Shown: one piece after another, positions 1 through 6,718 of the stretch
How positions within the stretch are numbered: the first letter of the stretch is position 1
Layout: the number at the start of each line of letters is the position of its first letter
Assembly (NCBI GenBank): GCA_024276455.1
Contig: JAJRXE010000343.1
Location: 1-10,944, forward strand
From: Calditrichota bacterium
GTDB taxonomy: Bacteria; Calditrichota; Calditrichia; RBG-13-44-9
Length of the DNA stretch: 10,944 bases
Reading direction: 5' to 3'
Notes under the pieces: model-generated
What the model was told of the DNA's origin: nothing
What the model saw: only the letters and a program-made list of their open reading frames with translations
The model's database searches: none
Program-made: the position numbers and the translations under genes

Positions 1-210
1 AATAATCTGGACGGGTTCTCCCTCTTCTTCTCCGAAAACAGTGCGTAAAACTTCGTGGCGGCGGATTAATTCGTTCACGCTCTGGCGAAGCACTTCGTAA
101 TCCAATTTGCCAATCAGCCGAATGGCGGAAGGCATGTTGTAGGTGCTTTGACCGGGATCCAGCTGATCCAGGAACCAGAGGCGTTGCTGGGTGAAAGAGA
201 GGGGGATTTT
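1..210 (-). other. Condensation domain C3, N-terminal fragment (protein 2)
   Basis: Residues about 2160-2229: the entry motif SFTQQRLWFLDQ (2164-2175), then RHEVLRTVF, and the window ends before HHxxxDG. Its presence shows that at least one more residue, or a C-type terminating step, follows the predicted Asn. Confidence 0.93.
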
Positions 211-3200
211 ACCTTCCCGCGGCACCGGTTTAATGGGGGGTGGCTGCGTTTTTCCTTTCAACTTGGCCTGCTCCACCATTTCTGCCAGGCTGGAGATAGT
301 GGGTGCGTCAAACAGGGTACGAATGGGGAGATCGACTTCAAATGTTTTGCCAATGCGCGAAATCAACTGGGTAACCAGAAGAGAGTGGCCGCCCAACTCG
401 AAGAAGTTGTCGTAAATACCGATGCGCTCCAGTCCCAGCACGTCCTGCCACAGCTCCGCCAGGGCCTCTTCCGTGGCGTTGCGAGGGGCCACGTATTTTT
501 GGCGAACCGTGGTCTGCTCCAGCCCCTCTTCCGGTGCCGGCAATGCCCGTCGGTCCACTTTCCCATTGGGAGTCAAGGGAATGCTTTCCAGGCGGACAAA
601 TGCCATGGGAATCATGTATTCGGGAAGCTGTTTTTTCAGGAAATCGCGCATTTCCGCCGGGGCGAGGTCTCCCTGTTGGCTGACATAGTAAGCCACCAGC
701 CGCTGATTTCCCCGAATGGTCTGAACCACCACAACCACTTCTTCCACTCCGGGGAATTGTGCCAACACCGACTCAATTTCTCCCAGTTCCACCCGGTAAC
801 CGCGAATTTTCACCTGATCGTCCAGGCGGCCCAGGAACTCCATCCGTCCGTCCGGGAGGTAACGCACCCGGTCGCCGGTACGATACATCCGGGCTCCCGG
901 AGTTGGACTGTAAGGATCGGGAAGGAAACGTTCGGCGGTCAGTTCCGGGCGGTTCAGGTAACCGCGGGCAACCCCCGCACCGCTAATGTACAGTTCCCCC
1001 GGAACGCCCACCGGCACCGGATTCAGGTAGGAATCCAGAATGTACACCCGGGTGTTGGGAATGGCCCTGCCAATGGGCACGGAGCCAAGACGTTTTTCTT
1101 CCGGGGGAACTTCGTACACGACGCACCCCACCACCGTTTCGGTAGGCCCGTATTCATTAAATAAGCGCACTGCGGGGGCATGTTCTTGCCAGAAGCGAAT
1201 TTGGTCGAAGGTCAAGTTTTCGCCGCCAATAATCAGCGCCCGTGCCGCTCCGCGGGCTTCTTCCGGACTTAATTGCTGTCTCAACAAATCCAGATGGGCG
1301 GGGGTAATTTTTAGCAGACTAAAATTCCCGATTTCCTTGATTGCCCGGCCCAGCGCTTCCAGATCGCTTGTCTCCGGCAGTAAATAAACACTCTTCCCCA
1401 CAATCAGAGGCGGAAACACCGCCGTAACGGTGGCATCGAAGGCAATGGTGGAATGTACTAAATTTCCTCGTCCCTCCTCAATGGGATAGGCTTTCAATAC
1501 CCAATTCAAATAATTGCTAAGTCCTCCGTGAGTAATCATGGTGCCCTTGGGCCGGCCGGTGGAACCAGAAGTGTAAATCAGGTAAGCCAGGTTTTCGGGA
1601 TCGACCTCCACAGCGAGATTCTCTGCTGGTTCCAGAGCAATCTCATCCCAATCGCGATCTAGGCACACGGCAATAATTTCGCGCGCCGGCAGGCGTCCTA
1701 ACACCCGCGTGTGGGTCAGTAACACCTCCACCCCGGAATCCTCCAGCATGTAAGCCAGGCGTTCCTGGGGATAAGACGGATCCAACGGGACGTAAGTGCC
1801 CCCGGCTTTCAGGATTCCCAGAATGCTCACCATCAACTCCGGAGAACGCGGCAGGCTGAGGCCCACCGCCACATCGCGCTCCACCCCCAACTTCCGCAGG
1901 TAGTGGGCAAGCTGATTGGCCCGGCGGTTCAATTCCCGGTAAGTGAGCTGGGTGTTCTCGAACTGCACGGCCACCGCCTCGGGATGCTCCCGTACCATTT
2001 TCTCGAATCGCCGGTGAACCGGATCGCTGCAGGGGTAAACTTCTGCCCGGCCATTCCACTCTTCTAACACAAGCTGTTTTTCCTGCGGACTGATGAAACT
2101 GATTCGATCGATCTCCTGACGGGGATTTTCCACCAGCGAAGCCAGTAAATTGCGGAAATGTTCCAGCATACGGCGAATGGTTTCCCGATCGAACAAATCG
2201 GTATTGTATTCCATGGCTCCGCTCAAGCGGCCTCCCTCTTCCAGCATAAAGAGGGTTAAGTCAAATTTCGCCGTTCCACTATGCACTTCCAGGGGCTCAA
2301 TTTCCAGCTCCGCCACGCGCTCGCCCTTCACCGGGGTGTTTTGCAAAGCAAACATAACCTGGAAGATAGGCGAGTGACTCATCTCCCGTTCCGGCTGTAC
2401 CACATCCACAATTTTCTCGAACGGCACATCCTGATGAGCGTAAGCCCCCAGCGCCGTTGCTTTGACCCGCTGGAGCAGTTCGTAGAAATCCGGATGCCCC
2501 GACAGGTCGGTTCGTAACACCAGGGTATTCACGAAAAATCCGATTAAATTTTCCAGCTCTTCGCGGTTGCGATTGGCAATGGGGGTTCCGATGCAAATAT
2601 CGTCCTGTCCGGAGTAGCGGTAAAGGAGCGTCTGGAAAGCAGCCAGCAGAGTCATAAACAAGGTAACCCCGGCGGTATTGCTCAAATCGTGCAGTTTTCG
2701 AGAAAGCTCTTTGGGCAGGGTAAACAGCTCATAAGCTCCATTGTAGGTTTGCACGGCCGGCCGGGGACGGTCGGTCGGAAGCTCCAGCACCGGAGGGGCG
2801 CCCTCCAGCTGTTTCTTCCAGTAATCGAGGTGGGCTTCCATCACCTCGCCCTTCAGCCAATTGCGCTGCCAGTGGGCAAAATCGGCGTATTGAATCTTGA
2901 GATCCGGCAGCGGCGACGGTTGGTTGTGCCGGTAGGCGTTATAAACCACCGCCACTTCGCGCATCAACACCTTGCTGGACCAATCGTCGGAAATAATGTG
3001 GTGCATGTTCAGAATCACCACATGATCCCGGGCGTCCAACCGGAGCAATTTTACCCGGAACAGCGGCAAGCGGTCGATGGGAATGGGCCGCCGCGCTTCT
3101 TCCTGCAGAATTTCCAGCACCCGTTTTTCTTTCTCCTCCTCCGGCAACGAGGTAAGGTCTGTGACCGGAATTTCCAGTTCGAATTTTTCGTGAAACACCT

Positions 3201-6200
3201 GCACCGGTCGGCCATCCACGGTGTGAATGGTGGTGCGTAAACTTTCGTGGCGACGAATGACCTCGTTTACGCTCCGCTGCAAAATCTCCGCATCCAGGTC
3301 TCCGCGAATCCGGAATCCCTCCGGAATGTTGTAGAAGGGACTGTTCGGTTCCAATTGATCCAGGAACCAGAGGCGTTCCTGGGCAAAAGAGAGGGGCATT
3401 TCCTGGTCCCGGGGCACCGGCACAATCGGGGGCGCTTCCAATCCTTTCTCCACCCGGCGCGCTTTTTCCACTGCCTCGGCCAGAGCGGCCACGGTGGGCG
3501 ATTCAAAGATTTTTCGCAGCGGAATTTCCGTTTCAAAGGTTTCCCGCAAACGGGACACCAATTGAGTGGCCAAAAGAGAATGGCCACCCATTAAAAAGAA
3601 ATTGTCGTACACCCCCACTCGTTCCACCCCCAGCACTTCCTTCCAGATGGCGGCAATTTGCTCTTCCACCGGATTGCGGGGGGGAATGAATTCTTCGTCC
3701 ACATCGCGGGTCACCTGGTCGGGAACCGGCAAGGCTTTCCGATCCACCTTTCCGTTAGGAGTGAGCGGCATTTTCTCCAGCACCATAAATGCGGACGGCA
3801 CCATGTAATCCGGCAACTTTTCCAGCAGGAATTTGCGCAAACTATTGATCGAGAAATTTTCCGGATCGTTCGGCACCACGTACCCCACCAGACGTTTATC
3901 GCCGGGGGAATCTTCCCGGACGATTACCACGCCTTCCTTAACCTCCGGATGTTTGGTCAGCGCCGTTTCCACCTCGCCCAGCTCGATGCGGAATCCCCGA
4001 ATTTTCACCTGATGATCCACCCGTCCCAGAAACTCGATATTGCCGTCCGGCAGGAAACGGGCCAGATCGCCGGTGCGGTACAAGCGTTCTCCGCCTTTAT
4101 CCACAAACGGATCGGGGACAAATTTCTCGGCGGTCAGCTCCGGACGCCGGTAATAGCCCCGCGCTAACCCCAGCCCCCCGATGCACACCTCTCCCGGCAC
4201 TCCGATGGGAACCGGGTTGAGAAAGCGGTCCAGAATGTAAATACGGGTGTTGGGAAACGGAATTCCAATCGGCACCAAACGCTCCTGCGGCAAATTTAAG
4301 TCCCGCGCCTCAAAATAGGAGCTGTCGATGGTGGCTTCGGTTAAACCAAAGGTATTCAATAAACGGGTGTGAGACCCAATGTAATTCCGAAATTTCTTGT
4401 ATTCGCCCACATACCAGACGTCGGATCCGGCAATGAGCACCTTCATGAAGCTCAAATCCTGGCCGCTCTCGTCGAGATACTGGATAAGATTTCGCAGAAC
4501 CGCCGGAACGAACTCGGCAATGGTGACTTCTTCCTGCACCATGAGTTCGTAAAGGCGGGGAGCATCCAGCAAAAACTCCCGGGGCACCAGAACCAATTTT
4601 CCCCCTGACAACAATCCGCGCACGAAATCCCCGGAAAACACGTCGAAGGAAAAATTTGCCATCTGAAGGTGGGAGCGCGCTTCGCCCCGCAAATCGAACA
4701 CCTTTTCCCATCCCAGGTAACTGTTCACCAGGCTCCGGTGGCTAATCATGGTTCCCTTTGCCTTACCGGTGGTACCGGAAGTGTAAATCATGTAAACCAG
4801 ATTGTCGGGATGGATTTTTACCGCCGGATTTTCTTCCGGTTCGGTGGCGATTTCGTCCCAATCTCCATCCACTGCCACAATCTTTCCGGGAAAGGGAGGC
4901 AAATCTTCGACAATCTCCTTCTGGGTGAGAAGAATGGGCACTTCCGAATCTTCCAGCATGTAGGCAATCCGCTCGCGGGGGTAGGCGGGATCGATGGGAA
5001 CGTAAGCACCGCCGGCTTTCATGACCCCCAGGACGGCCACAATCATCTCCAGGGATTTGTCCATGCAAATGCCTACCTTCACCTCCGGCTTAACTCCCGC
5101 CTTGATGAGGTAGTGAGCCAGTTTATTCGCCCGGCGATTCAGCTCCGCGTAGTTCAAATAATGTCCCAGGTAAGCCACCGCAATCGCGTCGGGGGATTCC
5201 TCCACCCGTTGTTCAAATATATGATGCACGCACACGTCTTCGGGACGGGCTTCCTGGTAATTGTTCCATTCGTAAAGGATGGTCTGTTTTTCGTCTTCCG
5301 GCAGAATGGGAACCTCTCCGATCCGCTGTTCGGGATCCGCCGCCAGATTTTCCAGCAATACTTCGTAATGCCGCAACATACGCCGGATGGTGTCCCGGTC
5401 GAATAAATCCGTATTGTACTCCGCGGACACAGTCATGCCGTTAGCGGATTGGGCCACGCTCAGGGTAAGGTCGAAGGTAGAGGTCCCCATATCCACATCC
5501 AGCTGGCGCAACTGAACCCCGGGTAATTCCTGCACGTCCACCGGAGCGTTCTGTAAAATAAACATCACCTGAAAAAGTGGAGAATGACTCATATCGCGGT
5601 CGAGTTGCAGGGAATCGACCAGCATTTCGAATGGTAAGTCCTGATGGCTGTACGCCCCCAGGGTCACCTCTTTTACCCGTTTTAGCAGCTCCCGGAAGGT
5701 GGGATTGTTGGAAAGGTCGGTGCGAATCACCAGGGTGTTGATGAACAATCCGATTAACCCTTCGATCTCCGCCTGGGTGCGATTGGCGATGGGCGTGCCC
5801 ACACAAATATCTTCTTGATGGGAATAGCGGTGGAGCAACACTTTAAAAGCGGCCAGCAGCAGCATGAACATGGTTACGCCTTCCTGGCGGGTCAAACGAT
5901 TCAACTTTTCAGTCAGGTCCCGGGAGAAGCGGATTTCCTCCGTCGCCCCCACATTGGTGTAAACCGCCGGCCGGGGTCGATCGGTAGGTAACTCCAGCAG
6001 ATCGGGGGCACCTTCCAACTGTTTTTTCCAATAATTCAACTGCTTTTCCAGCACCTCACCTTGCAAATACTCGCGCTGCCACTCGGCAAAATCGGCGTAT
6101 TGAATGGGCAATTCGGGCAACGGCGATGGTTTGCCCTGCACAAAAGCGGAATAAAGAGTGGTAATTTCGTGCACCAGAACGCCCACCGACCAACCATCGG

Positions 6201-6687
6201 AAATAATGTGGTGCATGGTAATCAGCACAACATGGTCGTCTGGAGCGACCTGAATAATCTTCACCCGAAAGAGGGGTCCCTTCTCCAGATCAAATCCCTG
6301 GCGGGCCTCTTCGCGGGCCAGCGTCATGATGCGCTCTTCCCGCTCCTCTTCCGGCAAGTCGCTGATGTCGATCAGCGGAATGTTCACGTTTACCACCGGG
6401 GAAATCACCTGCATCGGTTGCCCGTCGATGGCGGTAAAGGTGGTGCGCAGCGTTTCGTGCCGGGCAACAATCTCTTCGATGACGCGTCGGAATACCTCGA
6501 CATTGAATTTCCCGTTCAGGCGAAAAGCCAGGGGAATGTTGTAATAGGGGCTTCCCGGTTCAAACTGGTCGAGGAACCAGAGACGTTGTTGACCGAAAGA
6601 AGCCGGGAAAATGTACACTTCCTCGCTGCTGTTTTGATCAAGGTTTTCCGATACCGGATATTCATCCGGAGAAATTACATCGGCCAT
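1..6687 (-). CDS. Non-ribosomal peptide synthetase, C-A-T-C-A-T-C(partial), 3' end outside window
   Basis: This is a second NRPS, starting at ATG 6687-6685 and open for 2229 codons to the window edge. The start is well bounded: an in-frame TAA lies at 6714-6712, no other in-frame ATG lies between, and an AGAGG sequence lies 11 bases upstream. Domains by residue: C1 (about 28-455, HHIISDG at 159-165), A1 (about 486-985, basic-residue code), T1 (about 1000-1070, Ser1037 in FFLMGGHS), C2 (about 1096-1525, HHIISDD at 1229-1235), A2 (about 1557-2048, Asn-like code), T2 (about 2065-2135, Ser2102 in FELGGHS), and the beginning of C3 (SFTQQRLWFLDQ from 2164). It begins with a C domain and so extends a chain made elsewhere, most simply by the protein encoded just upstream. 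The 27 residues before C1 contain seven acidic and no basic residues and may be a docking tail. Termination domains, if any, lie beyond position 1. Confidence 0.96.
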   Translation of the reverse strand, partial: MADVISPDEYPVSENLDQNSSEEVYIFPASFGQQRLWFLDQFEPGSPYYNIPLAFRLNGKFNVEVFRRVIEEIVARHETLRTTFTAIDGQPMQVISPVVNVNIPLIDISDLPEEEREERIMTLAREEARQGFDLEKGPLFRVKIIQVAPDDHVVLITMHHIISDGWSVGVLVHEITTLYSAFVQGKPSPLPELPIQYADFAEWQREYLQGEVLEKQLNYWKKQLEGAPDLLELPTDRPRPAVYTNVGATEEIRFSRDLTEKLNRLTRQEGVTMFMLLLAAFKVLLHRYSHQEDICVGTPIANRTQAEIEGLIGLFINTLVIRTDLSNNPTFRELLKRVKEVTLGAYSHQDLPFEMLVDSLQLDRDMSHSPLFQVMFILQNAPVDVQELPGVQLRQLDVDMGTSTFDLTLSVAQSANGMTVSAEYNTDLFDRDTIRRMLRHYEVLLENLAADPEQRIGEVPILPEDEKQTILYEWNNYQEARPEDVCVHHIFEQRVEESPDAIAVAYLGHYLNYAELNRRANKLAHYLIKAGVKPEVKVGICMDKSLEMIVAVLGVMKAGGAYVPIDPAYPRERIAYMLEDSEVPILLTQKEIVEDLPPFPGKIVAVDGDWDEIATEPEENPAVKIHPDNLVYMIYTSGTTGKAKGTMISHRSLVNSYLGWEKVFDLRGEARSHLQMANFSFDVFSGDFVRGLLSGGKLVLVPREFLLDAPRLYELMVQEEVTIAEFVPAVLRNLIQYLDESGQDLSFMKVLIAGSDVWYVGEYKKFRNYIGSHTRLLNTFGLTEATIDSSYFEARDLNLPQERLVPIGIPFPNTRIYILDRFLNPVPIGVPGEVCIGGLGLARGYYRRPELTAEKFVPDPFVDKGGERLYRTGDLARFLPDGNIEFLGRVDHQVKIRGFRIELGEVETALTKHPEVKEGVVIVREDSPGDKRLVGYVVPNDPENFSINSLRKFLLEKLPDYMVPSAFMVLEKMPLTPNGKVDRKALPVPDQVTRDVDEEFIPPRNPVEEQIAAIWKEVLGVERVGVYDNFFLMGGHSLLATQLVSRLRETFETEIPLRKIFESPTVAALAEAVEKARRVEKGLEAPPIVPVPRDQEMPLSFAQERLWFLDQLEPNSPFYNIPEGFRIRGDLDAEILQRSVNEVIRRHESLRTTIHTVDGRPVQVFHEKFELEIPVTDLTSLPEEEKEKRVLEILQEEARRPIPIDRLPLFRVKLLRLDARDHVVILNMHHIISDDWSSKVLMREVAVVYNAYRHNQPSPLPDLKIQYADFAHWQRNWLKGEVMEAHLDYWKKQLEGAPPVLELPTDRPRPAVQTYNGAYELFTLPKELSRKLHDLSNTAGVTLFMTLLAAFQTLLYRYSGQDDICIGTPIANRNREELENLIGFFVNTLVLRTDLSGHPDFYELLQRVKATALGAYAHQDVPFEKIVDVVQPEREMSHSPIFQVMFALQNTPVKGERVAELEIEPLEVHSGTAKFDLTLFMLEEGGRLSGAMEYNTDLFDRETIRRMLEHFRNLLASLVENPRQEIDRISFISPQEKQLVLEEWNGRAEVYPCSDPVHRRFEKMVREHPEAVAVQFENTQLTYRELNRRANQLAHYLRKLGVERDVAVGLSLPRSPELMVSILGILKAGGTYVPLDPSYPQERLAYMLEDSGVEVLLTHTRVLGRLPAREIIAVCLDRDWDEIALEPAENLAVEVDPENLAYLIYTSGSTGRPKGTMITHGGLSNYLNWVLKAYPIEEGRGNLVHSTIAFDATVTAVFPPLIVGKSVYLLPETSDLEALGRAIKEIGNFSLLKITPAHLDLLRQQLSPEEARGAARALIIGGENLTFDQIRFWQEHAPAVRLFNEYGPTETVVGCVVYEVPPEEKRLGSVPIGRAIPNTRVYILDSYLNPVPVGVPGELYISGAGVARGYLNRPELTAERFLPDPYSPTPGARMYRTGDRVRYLPDGRMEFLGRLDDQVKIRGYRVELGEIESVLAQFPGVEEVVVVVQTIRGNQRLVAYYVSQQGDLAPAEMRDFLKKQLPEYMIPMAFVRLESIPLTPNGKVDRRALPAPEEGLEQTTVRQKYVAPRNATEEALAELWQDVLGLERIGIYDNFFELGGHSLLVTQLISRIGKTFEVDLPIRTLFDAPTISSLAEMVEQAKLKGKTQPPPIKPVPREGKIPLSFTQQRLWFLDQLDPGQSTYNMPSAIRLIGKLDYEVLRQSVNELIRRHEVLRTVFGEEEGEPVQII
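283..495 (-). other. Thiolation domain T2 (protein 2)
   Basis: Residues about 2065-2135 with core YDNFFELGGHSLL; Ser2102 (codon 384-382) is the phosphopantetheine site. It carries the predicted Asn and is followed by a T-C linker of about 28 residues leading to the next C domain. Confidence 0.95.
544..2019 (-). other. Adenylation domain A2, predicted asparagine-like (protein 2)
   Basis: Residues about 1557-2048, with A3 YTSGSTGRPKG (1705-1715), A5 NEYGPTE, A7 YRTGD and A10 Lys2043. Code residues are Asp1751, Ala1752, Thr1755, Lys1793, Ile1819, Gly1821, Glu1845, Val1853, Gly1854 and Lys2043 (D-A-T-K-I-G-E-V-G-K). Known Asn codes read D-L-T-K-(L/I)-G-E-V-G-K, so this differs at position 236 (Ala for Leu). 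Asn is the best reading; Asp is less likely because its usual code has His at position 322. Confidence 0.8.
2113..3402 (-). other. Condensation domain C2 with HHIISDD motif (protein 2)
   Basis: Residues about 1096-1525. It has the usual entry motif SFAQERLWFLDQ (1100-1111) and RHESLRTT. The active-site motif is MHHIISDDWSS (1228-1238): both His residues and the structural Asp1234 are present, but the Gly of HHxxxDG is Asp1235 (codon GAT at 2985-2983). The domain is otherwise full length, so it is more likely active or altered than degenerate. It would join the basic residue to the predicted Asn. Confidence 0.9.
3478..3690 (-). other. Thiolation domain T1 (protein 2), atypical core
   Basis: Residues about 1000-1070. 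The core reads YDNFFLMGGHSLL, where the other three carrier domains here read FFELGGHS or FFDLGGHS. Ser1037 (codon 3579-3577) and the flanking Gly-Gly-His are intact, so it should still be phosphopantetheinylated. Confidence 0.93.
3733..5232 (-). other. Adenylation domain A1, predicted basic residue (Orn/Dab/Lys)
   Basis: Residues about 486-985, with A3 YTSGTTGKAKG (635-645), A5 in the variant form NTFGLTE, A7 YRTGD and A10 Lys980. Code residues are Asp682, Val683, Gly686, Glu725, Leu751, Ala753, Thr779, Ile787, Asp788 and Lys980 (D-V-G-E-L-A-T-I-D-K). The D-V-G-E start and the I-D end, with two acidic pocket residues, are the known pattern of ornithine and 2,4-diaminobutyrate domains. The FDVFSGDF and TEATIDSSYF contexts are also typical of that group. 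The exact basic amino acid is not settled by the code. Confidence 0.82.
5323..6606 (-). other. Condensation domain C1, LCL type (protein 2)
   Basis: Residues about 28-455. The entry motif SFGQQRLWFLDQ (30-41) sits unusually close to the start Met, leaving only about 27 residues of N-terminal extension. The catalytic motif MHHIISDGWS is at 158-167. It is expected to accept the Phe-ending chain from the last T domain of protein 1 and join it to the basic residue loaded by A1. Confidence 0.93.
6181..6219. repeat. 39-bp perfect direct repeat, copy 1 (in C1 of protein 2)
   Basis: This stretch encodes the HHIISDGWSVG active-site segment of C1. It is identical, base for base, to 9536-9574 in the C domain of protein 1. 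Bases on both sides differ between the copies. The third complete C domain (near 2978-3006) matches only in part. Confidence 0.85.
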
Positions 6688-6718
6688 AGGCGCATCATCC
6701 TCTTTCTTCGCTTATTTT
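6688..6718 (-). promoter_or_regulatory. 31-base intergenic gap with ribosome-binding site
   Basis: The gap runs from the TAG of the first NRPS to the ATG of the second. It is purine- and A-rich, with AGAGG at 6703-6699 as the likely Shine-Dalgarno sequence, 11 bases before the ATG and so slightly long. An in-frame TAA at 6714-6712 limits any upstream start. I see no terminator hairpin and no room for a full promoter, which supports co-transcription. Confidence 0.7.

Noticed and set aside
148..1164. Long plus-strand open frame (338 codons), and other plus-strand frames such as 4669-5406, 6061-6795 and 10322-10876
   Set aside because: All lie antisense to well-supported NRPS coding sequence. 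Their translations are low-complexity His/Gln/Gly/Arg-rich text with no domain, and the same pattern recurs opposite equivalent NRPS motifs. They are shadows of codon bias.
4310..4711. Minus-strand alternative-frame openings inside the second NRPS (also 5441-5806, 1643-2059, 2297-2596)
   Set aside because: They are out of frame with a continuous NRPS frame that shows conserved motifs throughout the same bases. No frameshift is needed: motif positions at 6216, 4800, 3600, 3006, 1590, 420 and 198 all fall in one frame.
6688..6718. Gene break as a frameshift or pseudogene of one fused synthetase
   Set aside because: A proper stop, a 31-base gap, an SD-like sequence and an ATG are present, and both tails are extra sequence rather than shifted-frame C-domain text. 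Two separate functional genes are the simpler reading.
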